64,000 nucleotides of DNA, from positions 62,001 through 126,000 of the forward strand of contig NZ_VKKU01000002.1 in assembly GCF_007280415.1 (NCBI RefSeq), in the 5' to 3' direction. Of this stretch, positions 16,357 to 25,315 are shown piece by piece; the stretch's first letter is position 1; each line of letters opens with the position of its first letter. A program made the position numbers and the translations under genes. This DNA is from Sphingorhabdus contaminans. Its GTDB lineage: Bacteria > Pseudomonadota > Alphaproteobacteria > Sphingomonadales > Sphingomonadaceae. Below the pieces are notes generated by a model, which saw only the letters and a list, made by a program, of their open reading frames with translations, was not told the origin of the DNA and did no database searches.

Positions 16357-17303
16357 GGTCCTTTAGCTATGAGCGGGCCCAGACACCCGAACAGGCAGCA
16401 GCAACAGTCGCGGGGAAACCGGGCGCAAAATTTCTGGCCGGCGGCACGAACCTTCTCGACCTGATGAAGCTTGAGATCGAATCGCCTACGCATCTGGTAG
16501 ATGTGCAGGACCTCGATCTTGATCGGATCGAAGAAACGGACGATGGGGGCGTCCGCATTGGTGCGCTCGTTTCCAACACTGCCCTCGCCGCGCACCGGAA
16601 AATCCGGACCGATTATGGTGTATTGACCCGCGCGATTGTCGCAGGAGCCTCCGGTCAGCTTCGTAACAAGGCGACCACAGCGGGAAATCTGTTGCAGCGA
16701 ACGCGCTGCCCTTATTTTTACGACAGCAATATGGCGTGCAACAAACGGAAACCGGGATCCGGATGCGCTGCAATCGCCGGATTCTCCCGCCAGCTTGGCG
16801 TGATCGGGACTTCGGATTCCTGCATCGCAACCTATCCCGGCGACATGGCGGTTGCCCTTCGGGTACTTGATGCAACCATAGAAACGGTAACGCCTGATGG
16901 TGCGAAACGCAGCATAGCAATTGCCGACTTTCACCGTTTGCCCGGCAGCAGTCCCGAGCGCGACAATGTGTTGGAGCACGGCGAACTCATCACCCATGTA
17001 ACATTGCCCAAGCCGATCGAAGGCCGGCATTTCTACTATAAGATAAGGGACCGCGCCTCTTACGCATTTGCGCTTGTTTCTGCAGCCGGGATCATAGCGC
17101 CCAACGGTGCTACGCGTGTAGCGTTTGGCGGGGTCGCGCCCAAACCATGGCGGGTTGAGGCGGCCGAAGAGGCAATATCGAAGGACCGAAAGGCTGCCAC
17201 CGCACAGATTTTCTCCGGCGCCCGTCCGACAGAGGAAAATGCGTTCAAAATTTCACTGGCCGATCGCGCGCTTGCCGCCGTTATCGCAGAAGCAAGGAGC
17301 TAG
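16353..17303 (+). CDS. paoB: Aldehyde oxidoreductase FAD/4Fe-4S subunit (PaoB type)
   Basis: A 316-residue FAD-binding subunit. The flavin motif [12 protein letters not shown] lies near residue 30 and [15 protein letters not shown] near residue 105. A cysteine-rich insertion ([22 protein letters not shown], with a further Cys in [12 protein letters not shown]) matches the extra 4Fe-4S cluster peculiar to PaoB-like subunits. ATG 16353 overlaps the paoA stop; five bases separate its stop from paoC. Confidence 0.92.
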   Translation: MRSFSYERAQTPEQAAATVAGKPGAKFLAGGTNLLDLMKLEIESPTHLVDVQDLDLDRIEETDDGGVRIGALVSNTALAAHRKIRTDYGVLTRAIVAGASGQLRNKATTAGNLLQRTRCPYFYDSNMACNKRKPGSGCAAIAGFSRQLGVIGTSDSCIATYPGDMAVALRVLDATIETVTPDGAKRSIAIADFHRLPGSSPERDNVLEHGELITHVTLPKPIEGRHFYYKIRDRASYAFALVSAAGIIAPNGATRVAFGGVAPKPWRVEAAEEAISKDRKAATAQIFSGARPTEENAFKISLADRALAAVIAEARS

Positions 17304-17308
17304 GCACG

Positions 17309-19510
17309 ATGGAATTTAACGCTCCTGCAGGTCGCAATCTGTTTGATGCATCAAAAGTCGTTGGCAAATCGACACCACGCATTGACGGGCCTCTCAAGAC
17401 CACCGGACAGGCACCCTATGCCTATGAACGGCACGATGTCGTCGCGAACCAAGCCTATGGCTATATCGTCGGGTCGGCAATTGCAAAGGGCAGGATTTCG
17501 GCAATGGACGCCGAGGCGGCGCGCGCAGCGCCGGGTGTCATTGCCGTTATCCTTGCGACCGAAACAAAGCCTGTTGGCAAAGGCATGTCCAACTACGCCC
17601 CGTTGTTCGGCGGAAGCGACATTGCCCATTATCATCAGGCGATTGCATGCGTGGTCGCGGAAACATTCGAGCAGGCCCGATCGGCCGCGGCGCTAATACG
17701 GACGAGCTATGACCGTAGTGCGGGAAGATTTGATTTTCCGAAACTAGCACCAGAAGCCCCTCTTGCGAAAGACGAAGAAGGCAAGCCCGATCGCCAGACT
17801 GTGGGAGATTTTGACAGCGCATTTGCCGCAGCCGAAGTTAAGATCGATGCGACCTATACCACGCCCGACGAAAGCCATGCGATGATGGAGCCGCATGCCA
17901 CCATTGCCGCATGGGATGGTGACAAGCTTACCCTTTGGACATCCAACCAGATGATCAATTGGGGCAAGGAAAGCATGGGCAAGATTTTGGGCATGGACCC
18001 AAAAAACATCCGCCTCGATTCCCCCTATATTGGCGGTGGATTTGGCGGAAAGCTGTTTATTCGGGCCGATGCCGTCGTCGCCGCCCTGGCTGCAAAACAG
18101 GCGAAGCGGCCCGTCAAGATCGCGTTGCAGCGGCCATTGATGGCGAACAATACAACCCACCGACACGCAACCATACAGCGCCTGCGCATCGGTGCCGGTC
18201 GCGATGGCCGTATTACCGCCCTCGCCCACGAGAACTGGTCGGGAAACATCAATGGCAAGGAAGGTGAAAACGGAACGCTCCAGACTCCTGTCCTCTACGC
18301 AGGTGCCAACCGCCTGATAGCCAATTATATTGCGACCCTCGATTTACCCGAGGGTAACGCAATGCGTGCGCCGGGCGAGGCCGTCGGTCATCTCGCACTG
18401 GAAGTGGCGATGGACGAACTGGCTGAAAAGCTTGGCATGGATCCGATCGAACTGCGCATCCGTAACGAGCCGAAATCGACCGTTCCCGGCAAACCTGAAA
18501 AGCGATTTTCCGACCGCAACCTCGTTCGTTGCTTACGCGAAGGCAGCACGCGGTTCGGGTGGGATCGCCGGAAAGCAAAGCCGGGCTCTGTACGTGATGG
18601 ACAATGGCTCGTCGGCATGGGCGTAGCCGCCGGTTATCGCGCAGCGCCCGCGAACAAGTCGGCAGCCCGAGTCAGACTGGATGGAAACGGCGGTGTCATA
18701 GTCGAAACGGACATGACCGACATCGGTACCGGAAGCTATACGATCATCGCCCAAACCGCCGCAGAAACACTGGGCGTGCCGCTGGAAAAGGTGAAGGTGA
18801 CGCTCGGTGATTCAGACCATCCTGCAGCCGCCGGTTCCGGTGGCCAGTGGGGTGCGGCCAGTTCGACCGCCGGGGTCTATGCCGCCTGCGTCACCCTGCG
18901 GCAGAAGATTGGCCAGACGCTCGGCTTTGATGGCGATAAGGCCGAGTTTGCAGGTGGCAAGATCAAGGCGAATGGCAAGTCCTTTGATCTGGCGGAAGCA
19001 GGCAAGCTGTCGGTGGACGGCGGGATCGAATTTGGCAAATTCAAGGACGACTATGATGTCGGCACCTACGCCGCCCATTTTGCGGAAGTCGCTGTAAACG
19101 CCTATACCGGTGAAGCACGGATCCGGCGCATGCTGGCGGTATGCGACGCAGGGCGCATATTGAATCCGCTTTCCGCCCGAAGCCAGGTGATTGGCGCGAT
19201 GGTGATGGCGGCAGGTGCAGCCATGATGGAAGAGCTGGTCGTGGACACCCGCTTCGGCTTTTTCGTGAACCACGACCTTGCCGGATATGAGGTTCCGGTC
19301 CACGCGGACATACCGGCCCAGGATGTCGTTTTCCTGGATACGCTGGACCCGATTATTTCGCCCCTCAAGGCAAAGGGAGTCGGAGAGCTCGGAATATGCG
19401 GCGTGGGCGCAGCCATTGCCAATGCCATGTACAATGCCACGGGCGTCAGGGTGCGGGAATATCCCATCACGCTGGACAAATATTTTGAGCGGATGCCGAT
19501 GCTTACCTGA
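17309..19510 (+). CDS. paoC: Aldehyde oxidoreductase molybdenum-cofactor subunit (PaoC type)
   Basis: A 733-residue catalytic subunit that should bind molybdopterin cytosine dinucleotide and oxidise aldehydes to acids, detoxifying them in the periplasm. Visible signatures are SPYIGGGFGGKLFIR, AMRAPGEAVGH, AAGSGGQWGAASS and the C-terminal GVGELGICGVGAAIANA with the catalytic Glu in GVGE. There is no signal peptide, in line with export as a complex on the PaoA Tat signal. The cofactor-insertion chaperone (PaoD) is not adjacent. moaD and moaE at 41.5 kb contribute to cofactor synthesis. Confidence 0.93.
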   Translation: MEFNAPAGRNLFDASKVVGKSTPRIDGPLKTTGQAPYAYERHDVVANQAYGYIVGSAIAKGRISAMDAEAARAAPGVIAVILATETKPVGKGMSNYAPLFGGSDIAHYHQAIACVVAETFEQARSAAALIRTSYDRSAGRFDFPKLAPEAPLAKDEEGKPDRQTVGDFDSAFAAAEVKIDATYTTPDESHAMMEPHATIAAWDGDKLTLWTSNQMINWGKESMGKILGMDPKNIRLDSPYIGGGFGGKLFIRADAVVAALAAKQAKRPVKIALQRPLMANNTTHRHATIQRLRIGAGRDGRITALAHENWSGNINGKEGENGTLQTPVLYAGANRLIANYIATLDLPEGNAMRAPGEAVGHLALEVAMDELAEKLGMDPIELRIRNEPKSTVPGKPEKRFSDRNLVRCLREGSTRFGWDRRKAKPGSVRDGQWLVGMGVAAGYRAAPANKSAARVRLDGNGGVIVETDMTDIGTGSYTIIAQTAAETLGVPLEKVKVTLGDSDHPAAAGSGGQWGAASSTAGVYAACVTLRQKIGQTLGFDGDKAEFAGGKIKANGKSFDLAEAGKLSVDGGIEFGKFKDDYDVGTYAAHFAEVAVNAYTGEARIRRMLAVCDAGRILNPLSARSQVIGAMVMAAGAAMMEELVVDTRFGFFVNHDLAGYEVPVHADIPAQDVVFLDTLDPIISPLKAKGVGELGICGVGAAIANAMYNATGVRVREYPITLDKYFERMPMLT

Positions 19511-19529
19511 CCCGAAGATACAGGGTCAG
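19507..19529 (+). terminator. Hairpin at the paoC stop
   Basis: CTGACCC (19507-19513) pairs with GGGTCAG (19523-19529) and overlaps the paoC stop codon. An AT-rich stretch follows, so it may terminate the pao operon weakly. Confidence 0.35.
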
Positions 19530-19563
19530 ACTATTATCTATTCTAACCGCAATTATACCGGCC

Positions 19564-19591
19564 ATCCCCCACCCGAACGCGGGTGGGGGAT
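19564..19591. terminator. Perfect 12-bp hairpin between convergent paoC and glmS
   Basis: ATCCCCCACCCG (19564-19575), four-base loop, CGGGTGGGGGAT (19580-19591). The very GC-rich stem lies between two convergent genes and can stop transcription from either side, although neither flank has a clear T-run. Confidence 0.6.
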
Positions 19592-19622
19592 AGTCGATCA
19601 GGAAACATCCAAGGGCCTGACG

Positions 19623-21446
19623 TTACTCCACCGTAACAGACTTGGCCAAATTCCTTGGTTGGTCGACATCGGTCCCTTTTGCGCAGGCCACATGATAAGC
19701 CAGCAACTGCACGGGGACTGCATAAACCAGAGGCGCGATCAGCGGGTGGACCGATGGCATTTCGATGGTGGCAAGGCAGCCTTCACCGGCTTCTTCAATC
19801 CCTTCGGCGTCCGAGATCAGCACGACCTTGCCGCCACGGGCGCGCACTTCCTGCATATTGCTGACGGTCTTTTCGAACAGCGGACCGGACGGGGCGAGCA
19901 CGATCACGGGCACAGCCTCATCAATCAACGCGATCGGGCCATGCTTCATTTCACCCGAGGCATAGCCTTCGGCATGGATATAGCTGATTTCCTTGAGCTT
20001 CAGCGCGCCTTCCATGGCAAGCGGATAGTCCGGACCCCGGCCGAGATAGAGCACATCACGCGCCGGCGCGATCAGATGTGCCATTGCCGCGATATCTTCA
20101 TCATGGGCAAGCGCGGCGTTCAACGCAGCAGGTGCCTCGATCAAATGGCGGACGATGTCACGTTCTTCTTCCGCCGACAGCTTTCCCTTAACCAGCGCAA
20201 GATGAGCCGCCAAAGCAGCCAGAACCGCAAGCTGGCAGGTAAATGCCTTGGTCGACGCGACGCCTATCTCCGGCCCGGCATGGGTGGGTAACAGCAGGTC
20301 GGCTTCGCGCGCCATGCTGGATGTCGGCACATTGACGACTACGGCAATGGTCTGCCCCTGTTCCTTGCAATGGCGCAACGCCGCGAGCGTATCGGCTGTC
20401 TCCCCCGATTGGGATATGAACAGGGCGAGGCCCCCTTCTTCCAGTACCGGATCGCGATAGCGGAATTCCGATGCGACATCGATGTCGACAGGAACACGGG
20501 CGAAGGTTTCGAACCAATATTTGGCGACCATCCCCGCATAATAGCTGGTACCGCAGGCAACGATGGTGATGCGCTTTACGCCGGCCAGATCAAAATCCAT
20601 TTGCGGCAGGGCTACGGTTTGTTCGAGCGGACGGATATAGCTGGAAAGGGTCTGGGCAACGACGGTGGGCTGCTCAAAAATCTCCTTCTGCATATAATGG
20701 CGGTAATTGCCCTTTTCGATGGCGGCGGCCGATACGCCCGATGTCGTTACCTCGCGGGTGACAGGGTTGTTGTCCTTGTCGTAGATCTGCGCGCCTTCAC
20801 GTGTCACGATGACCCAGTCGCCCTCTTCCAGATAGGCAATTTTCTGGGTCAGCGGGGCAAGCGCCAGCGCGTCGGAGCCGAGATAGGTTTCGCCGTCGCC
20901 ATAGCCGACGACAAGCGGGCTGCCGAGGCGGGCGCCGATCAGGAAATCCGGAAACTGGCGGAAGGCGATGGCCAGCGCGAAGGCACCGCGCAAGCGGGGC
21001 AGCACGGCCTTTACGGCATCGGCAGGCGCCAGGCCTGCTTCGACCTGTTCGGACACGAGATGCGCGACAACCTCGGTATCGGTCTCGCTTTCAAAGGTGC
21101 GGCCACGCGCGGTCAGCTCATCGCGCAACTGCTTGAAGTTTTCGATGATGCCATTGTGCACCAGCGCCACTTCCTGTGTTGCATGCGGGTGAGCATTGCT
21201 GGTGGTCGGCGCACCATGTGTGGCCCAGCGGGTATGGGCAATGCCGATATTGCCGGGGGCATCATCGGATTTCAGGACCTGCACCAGATTGGCCAGTTTC
21301 CCTTCGGCACGGCGGCGGACCAGCTGGCCGTCGTGCACAGTGCAGACGCCGGCGGAGTCATATCCGCGATATTCCATCCTCTTCAATCCGTCGACCAGCC
21401 GGTCCGAGACAGAAGATTTGCCGACAATTCCAATAATTCCACACAT
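19623..21446 (-). CDS. glmS: Glutamine-fructose-6-phosphate aminotransferase
   Basis: A 607-residue enzyme making glucosamine-6-phosphate, the entry to peptidoglycan and LPS amino sugars. The glutaminase half starts MCGIIGIVG with Cys2 as nucleophile and has HTRWATHG and GDGETYLGSD. The isomerase half carries two SIS domains (ISQSGETADTLAAL, ASTKAFTCQ) and ends in DQPRNLAKSVTVE. Length is normal. It begins only 16 bp after the toxin gene of a toxin-antitoxin pair, with no room for a promoter, so part of its transcription may start at the antitoxin promoter. glmU lies 1.8 kb upstream on the same strand. Confidence 0.98.
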   Translation of the reverse strand: MCGIIGIVGKSSVSDRLVDGLKRMEYRGYDSAGVCTVHDGQLVRRRAEGKLANLVQVLKSDDAPGNIGIAHTRWATHGAPTTSNAHPHATQEVALVHNGIIENFKQLRDELTARGRTFESETDTEVVAHLVSEQVEAGLAPADAVKAVLPRLRGAFALAIAFRQFPDFLIGARLGSPLVVGYGDGETYLGSDALALAPLTQKIAYLEEGDWVIVTREGAQIYDKDNNPVTREVTTSGVSAAAIEKGNYRHYMQKEIFEQPTVVAQTLSSYIRPLEQTVALPQMDFDLAGVKRITIVACGTSYYAGMVAKYWFETFARVPVDIDVASEFRYRDPVLEEGGLALFISQSGETADTLAALRHCKEQGQTIAVVVNVPTSSMAREADLLLPTHAGPEIGVASTKAFTCQLAVLAALAAHLALVKGKLSAEEERDIVRHLIEAPAALNAALAHDEDIAAMAHLIAPARDVLYLGRGPDYPLAMEGALKLKEISYIHAEGYASGEMKHGPIALIDEAVPVIVLAPSGPLFEKTVSNMQEVRARGGKVVLISDAEGIEEAGEGCLATIEMPSVHPLIAPLVYAVPVQLLAYHVACAKGTDVDQPRNLAKSVTVE

Positions 21447-21462
21447 GAACTTTTTGCTTTCG

Positions 21463-21843
21463 TTAGATTGTGTAGGGGATACGGATACCCGGCATTTCTG
21501 CAGGGAAATCCTTGATATTTCGTGTAATCAAAACCCGACCGCGTATCTGGGCCGTAGCCAGAATGATCGCATCTGGCGACTTCAATCTTGGCCGTTCACG
21601 ACGCAACGCGGCTGCCCGGTGAGAAATTTCATCGTCGATTTCATCAAGGCCGAAGCGACCGAGAAACTGAAGCGCATCACGTACGATCGTGTCATTGCCT
21701 TTGGACAGGACTTCGATCCATGCCACGCGGCTGACCCACATGCGCGAACCGCTCGCTGCGATACGTGTCATTTCACGATGCGCCGGATCATGTTCCAGCA
21801 GCGCGTCGATCAGTATGTTGGCGTCCAAGCTATAGCCGCTCAT
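21463..21843 (-). CDS. PIN-domain toxin (VapC-like)
   Basis: A 126-residue PIN-domain ribonuclease, probable toxin. Acidic catalytic residues are visible in YSLDANILIDAL (first Asp), SRVAWIEVL (Glu), LKSPDAIILATA (Asp) and VLITRNIKDF (Asn, Asp). VapC toxins cleave specific RNAs, often tRNA. ATG 21843 overlaps the antitoxin stop by four bases, so the toxin is translated only after its antitoxin. Confidence 0.88.
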   Translation of the reverse strand: MSGYSLDANILIDALLEHDPAHREMTRIAASGSRMWVSRVAWIEVLSKGNDTIVRDALQFLGRFGLDEIDDEISHRAAALRRERPRLKSPDAIILATAQIRGRVLITRNIKDFPAEMPGIRIPYTI

Positions 21844-22202
21844 ACTGCATTCTTTTTATGCTTCGCCGCAGCCTTTTTCGTCAGCGCCAGATAATGCGCC
21901 CGTTCCCTGTCATCATATTCGTCAAACATATCGGGCGATTCTGCGCGCAGTTCCTCATAATCGTCGTCCCATGGACGGGTCCATTCGGCGCGCCTCTTGC
22001 GGTCATATTCGTGCAGGTCGATCTCAATGCCATGCCGCGCCCACAGGCCAAATCCGGCCTCCAGCCAATCCTTCGGCGTTTCAGCGCGATAAGCCTCGAC
22101 CGCCTCCCGCAAAACGGCCGCACGCGACTTGCCCTGCTCGGCCGCAATTTGGTCGAGCCATTTGATATCTTCGTCAGGTAAATCGGCGAGGATGCGAGTC
22201 AT
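21840..22202 (-). CDS. Ribbon-helix-helix antitoxin
   Basis: A 120-residue protein with an N-terminal ribbon-helix-helix DNA-binding region (RILADLPDEDIKWLDQIAAE, then GKSRAAVLREAVEAY) and a long acidic, charged C-terminal part that probably binds and blocks the toxin. It is longer than most antitoxins of this class (70-90 residues). No ribosome-binding site is seen; palindromes begin within 10 bp of the start codon, so the mRNA may be leaderless and repressed by the antitoxin itself. Confidence 0.85.
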   Translation of the reverse strand: MTRILADLPDEDIKWLDQIAAEQGKSRAAVLREAVEAYRAETPKDWLEAGFGLWARHGIEIDLHEYDRKRRAEWTRPWDDDYEELRAESPDMFDEYDDRERAHYLALTKKAAAKHKKNAV

Positions 22203-22232
22203 GATATACTGATATCATATCATGATATCATG
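22203..22232 (-). promoter_or_regulatory. Palindromic operator of the toxin-antitoxin operon
   Basis: Two perfect TGATATCA palindromes at 22210-22217 and 22223-22230 lie 13 bp apart with ATCATGAT between them, immediately upstream of the antitoxin start codon. Tandem dyads at this position are typical of operators bound by ribbon-helix-helix antitoxins. Confidence 0.7.
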
Positions 22233-22240
22233 TCAAGCCG

Positions 22241-22645
22241 CTAGTCGACCGGATCGGATCCTTCGGGATAATGCGAAACTTCGACACGCAGCCCGTCCGG
22301 GTCCGGCATGAACAGGGCAAGAGTCCCGCCCAGCTTCTGCAAACGCGCTTCAAATCCTGCATCGGTCATATGCCGGTGCAAATCTTCCACAAATTCCCGC
22401 GACGGTGCCTGAAACCCCAGATGGTTCAGACCGGCACCATAGCGTTCATAGGGGCGCGTACCATCTTGCGCTGGCCGGAACTGGAAAAACAGGCCCCGGG
22501 CATCGTGCCAGATATCCTGTCGCTTCTCTCTGAAACCCAGTCTTGGGAGGAGGTGGCGATAAAAGGTGCGGCTGCTGTCCTCGTTCGTCCATAGAATCGT
22601 CAAATGGTCGAGCGGCAGAGTGGGCAAAGGATCGATGTTTTCCAT
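22241..22645 (-). CDS. VOC-family (glyoxalase/bleomycin-resistance fold) protein
   Basis: A 134-residue vicinal-oxygen-chelate protein. Candidate metal ligands are His in PLDHLTILW, His in GLNHLGFQA and Glu in GLRVEVSHYPEGSDP. Fold pattern and length match single-unit VOC dioxygenase or lyase-like enzymes; the substrate is unknown. It lies between the DUF3224 gene and the antitoxin on the same strand. Confidence 0.8.
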   Translation of the reverse strand: MENIDPLPTLPLDHLTILWTNEDSSRTFYRHLLPRLGFREKRQDIWHDARGLFFQFRPAQDGTRPYERYGAGLNHLGFQAPSREFVEDLHRHMTDAGFEARLQKLGGTLALFMPDPDGLRVEVSHYPEGSDPVD

Positions 22646-22747
22646 GACAGCTATTTTGGATGCCCGGTTCGGCTTTTAAAGAAAGAAAAACTAAACGCGC
22701 TTTCTTCTTTTCTATACCGGAAAGTGCGGCACGCGGATTTTGGTCAT

Positions 22748-23227
22748 TCACCCCGGCAATGCATAATCCAGCACGTAGAAATGCGCGCCCTGTTCGATGA
22801 TGATGTCCATCGTGCCGCTAATCCCGGTCAGTTCCCCGGTCCCGGAATCGGGCACTATTTCGATCCGCAGATGCTGCTTCCCCCGATTCATGGTGCCAAA
22901 ATGCTGCAGGGCAAAGCTGCCGTTCCTGCCGTCCAATGTCCCGGTGACGCGTTCCATTGCCACATAGCCTGCAGACCCGTCTGTGGGCGTACGCACGGCA
23001 ACCATCTGGCCGATGCTGGTCGCCTCCAGATCGCCATGAAACGTCTTGTCGAGCGTCATCCGGCCGACATCGGCGATGTTATCGGCTTGCGGTGCCATTT
23101 TGACGTCGAATGCACCTTTTGCCTGGCGTTGCACCATCTGCTGTTCCTTTCGATCCGTGGGGGCGGTCCCGGCGGCAGGGGCCGATAGCAATGCGAGGGC
23201 CAGAAATGTCCCGTGCAAAGTCTTCAC
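22748..23227 (-). CDS. Secreted DUF3224-like protein
   Basis: A 159-residue protein with a signal peptide (LHGTFLALALLSAPAAGTA) and a domain resembling DUF3224 (KGAFDVKMAPQ, GDLEATSIGQM, GYVAMERVTGTLDGRNGSFALQH, SGTGELTGISGTMDI), a beta-barrel of the allene-oxide-cyclase type with no settled role. The start is GTG 23227, overlapping the glmU stop (GTGA), so it is translationally coupled to glmU. Secretion of this domain is less usual than a cytoplasmic form. Confidence 0.8.
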   Translation of the reverse strand: MKTLHGTFLALALLSAPAAGTAPTDRKEQQMVQRQAKGAFDVKMAPQADNIADVGRMTLDKTFHGDLEATSIGQMVAVRTPTDGSAGYVAMERVTGTLDGRNGSFALQHFGTMNRGKQHLRIEIVPDSGTGELTGISGTMDIIIEQGAHFYVLDYALPG

Positions 23228-24570
23228 TTCTTTTCCGCCTTCTTTTTCCGCATCGTGTCATGGAACCGGTCAGCCCAGCCGGGTTTCACCAACTGTTCGG
23301 CACGCACCATGCGCAGGTCGCCATCGGCAACATCCCGGCTGACGGCGCTACCCGCGGCCACAATGGCGTCACGACCAATTTTTACCGGAGCGATCAGCGC
23401 GCTGTTGCTGCCAATGAAGGCCCCTTCGCCGATCACTGTCTGATATTTGAAATAGCCGTCATAGTTGCAGGTAATGGTCCCTGCCCCGATATTCGCGCCT
23501 GCGCCGATGGTCGCATCGCCCAGATAGGTGAGATGGTTGGCTTTCGCGCCTTTGCCCAGATGGGCCTTTTTCGTTTCGACGAAGTTACCGATCTTGGCTT
23601 TTTCTTCGAGCACCGTGCCGGGGCGCAAACGGGCAAAGGGGCCGACTTCGCATCCCGAACCGATGGTCGCCCCTTCGATATGGCAATTAGCGCGGATTTT
23701 CACATTGTCGGCGACGGTCACGCCGGGTCCGAAAAAGACATTGGGTTCGATAAGCACATCGCGACCGAGTTTGGTATCCCAGGAAAACCAGACGGTCTCA
23801 GGCGCAATCAGCGTCGCGCCATCCACCATTGCCTGCACCCGCCGCCGCGCCTGCCACTCGCCCTCCATCGCGGCCAGTTCGCCCCGGCTGTTGATGCCCG
23901 TCACGTCATAGGGGTCGGTTTTGACTACATAACAGTGCCGCCCGTCCTGTGTCGCGATGTTGACGATATCGACCAGATAATATTCGCCAGCCGCATTGTC
24001 GTTGGTAACCCGCGCCAGCAACGGAAACAGGTCCTTTGCCTTCACCGCCATCAGGCCACTGTTGCACAGCTTTGTCGCGCGCTGCGCTTCGGTCGCGTCC
24101 TTATGCTCGACCATCCATTCGATCCGGTCGTTCTGTGTGACGATCCGGCCATAGGCTTGTGTATCCTCGGGCTCGAAGCCGAGCACCACAACTGCGGGAT
24201 TGTCGTCGGCATTCAACCGGTCGATCATCATCTGCATCGTCGAGGTGGGGACAAATGGCACATCGCCATAGAGAATCAGGACATCGCCATCAAAACCCGC
24301 CAATGCTGCTTCGGCCTGCTGGACCGCATGGCCGGTGCCATGTTGCGGCTCCTGCACGGCAAGTTCTGCAGACCCGGCCAACGCAGCCTCCAGCTGTTCC
24401 TTGCCGCTGCCGACGACAACGACCTTTTTGGCGGGATTTAACGCATCGACCGCATCCATGAGATGCATCAGCATGGGGCGGCCCGCGATCGGGTGCAGCA
24501 CCTTGTGCAGGTCGGATTTCATGCGGGTGCCCTTGCCCGCGGCGAGAATGATTGCGGCGATCTGTGTCAT
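23224..24570 (-). CDS. glmU: Bifunctional UDP-N-acetylglucosamine synthase GlmU
   Basis: A 448-residue enzyme with uridyltransferase and acetyltransferase halves that convert glucosamine-1-phosphate to UDP-GlcNAc. The N-terminal motif is LAAGKGTRMKSDLHKVLHP; the C-terminal half is a left-handed beta-helix of hexapeptide repeats (GVTVADNVKIRANCHIEG, IGAGANIGAGTITCNYDG). ATG 24570 is chosen over 24582 because GAGG then sits at the right distance. It acts two steps after GlmS, whose gene is nearby. The upstream region is shared with divergent gph. Confidence 0.97.
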   Translation of the reverse strand: MTQIAAIILAAGKGTRMKSDLHKVLHPIAGRPMLMHLMDAVDALNPAKKVVVVGSGKEQLEAALAGSAELAVQEPQHGTGHAVQQAEAALAGFDGDVLILYGDVPFVPTSTMQMMIDRLNADDNPAVVVLGFEPEDTQAYGRIVTQNDRIEWMVEHKDATEAQRATKLCNSGLMAVKAKDLFPLLARVTNDNAAGEYYLVDIVNIATQDGRHCYVVKTDPYDVTGINSRGELAAMEGEWQARRRVQAMVDGATLIAPETVWFSWDTKLGRDVLIEPNVFFGPGVTVADNVKIRANCHIEGATIGSGCEVGPFARLRPGTVLEEKAKIGNFVETKKAHLGKGAKANHLTYLGDATIGAGANIGAGTITCNYDGYFKYQTVIGEGAFIGSNSALIAPVKIGRDAIVAAGSAVSRDVADGDLRMVRAEQLVKPGWADRFHDTMRKKKAEKK

Positions 24571-24631
24571 GCGCCGCCTCATGCCAGCAAATTGTTGCGG
24601 TTTCCAGAACTTGCCGCCAATTGCTGTCGAT

Positions 24632-25315
24632 ATGACTCAAATTCCTTTCGACATTATCGGATTCGACCTCGACGGCACACTTGTCGACACCAGCGGAGAC
24701 CTGACCGCCGCGGTGAACCATGTTCTGGAAACGGTGGGCCGGCCCTTGCTGTCGACCGAAACCGTGAAGCAACATATTGGCGGCGGTGCGAAGCTGATGC
24801 TGCAACAGGGGCTGGAGGCAACAGGCGGCATACCGGGTGATGATTTCCGTCCACTCTACCGCCAGATGCTCGGCTATTATGAAGCCAATGTCTCGGTCCA
24901 TAGCCGCCCCTTCGATGGCGCGCTGGACGTGCTGGACCAACTCGACGCCGTGGGCGTGCGCTATGCGGTCGTCACCAACAAGTTTGAAAGCCTCGCGGTC
25001 AAGCTACTCACCGACCTAGGCCTTGCCCATCGCATGGTTTGCATTTTGGGTGCCGACACGCTGGGCAAGGAAAATGCCAAGCCTTCGGGTGCGCCCATTT
25101 TCGAAATGGTGAAACGCGGCCAGGCCTTAGGCAGCGGCGGCAGGGCGGCCTATATTGGCGATTCCATTTATGACGTCATGGCGGCGAAAAATGCCAATGT
25201 GCCCAGCATCGCCGTCAGCTTCGGCTTTCTACACGGCCCCGTCGAGGAAATGGGTGCAGATGCGGTCATCGACCATTTTGACGAGCTGCTCCCCACATTG
25301 CGCAATCTAGGCTGA
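24632..25315 (+). CDS. gph: Phosphoglycolate phosphatase (HAD family)
   Basis: A 227-residue HAD hydrolase. Motif I is FDLDGTLVDTSGDL, motif II VVTNKFE, motif III Lys in ENAKPSGAP and motif IV YIGDSIYDVMAA. It dephosphorylates 2-phosphoglycolate formed by oxidative DNA repair or oxygenation; other small phosphosugars are possible. The start is ATG 24632; no clear ribosome-binding site. It is divergent from glmU, and its last nine bases overlap the convergent nucleotidyltransferase gene. Confidence 0.9.
   Translation: MTQIPFDIIGFDLDGTLVDTSGDLTAAVNHVLETVGRPLLSTETVKQHIGGGAKLMLQQGLEATGGIPGDDFRPLYRQMLGYYEANVSVHSRPFDGALDVLDQLDAVGVRYAVVTNKFESLAVKLLTDLGLAHRMVCILGADTLGKENAKPSGAPIFEMVKRGQALGSGGRAAYIGDSIYDVMAAKNANVPSIAVSFGFLHGPVEEMGADAVIDHFDELLPTLRNLG

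Noticed and set aside
20370-21515. 381-codon plus-strand frame across glmS
   Set aside because: Antisense shadow of glmS, which is complete and unambiguous.
23110-24441. 443-codon plus-strand frame across glmU
   Set aside because: Antisense shadow of glmU and the DUF3224-like gene, with histidine- and arginine-rich sequence and no recognisable fold.
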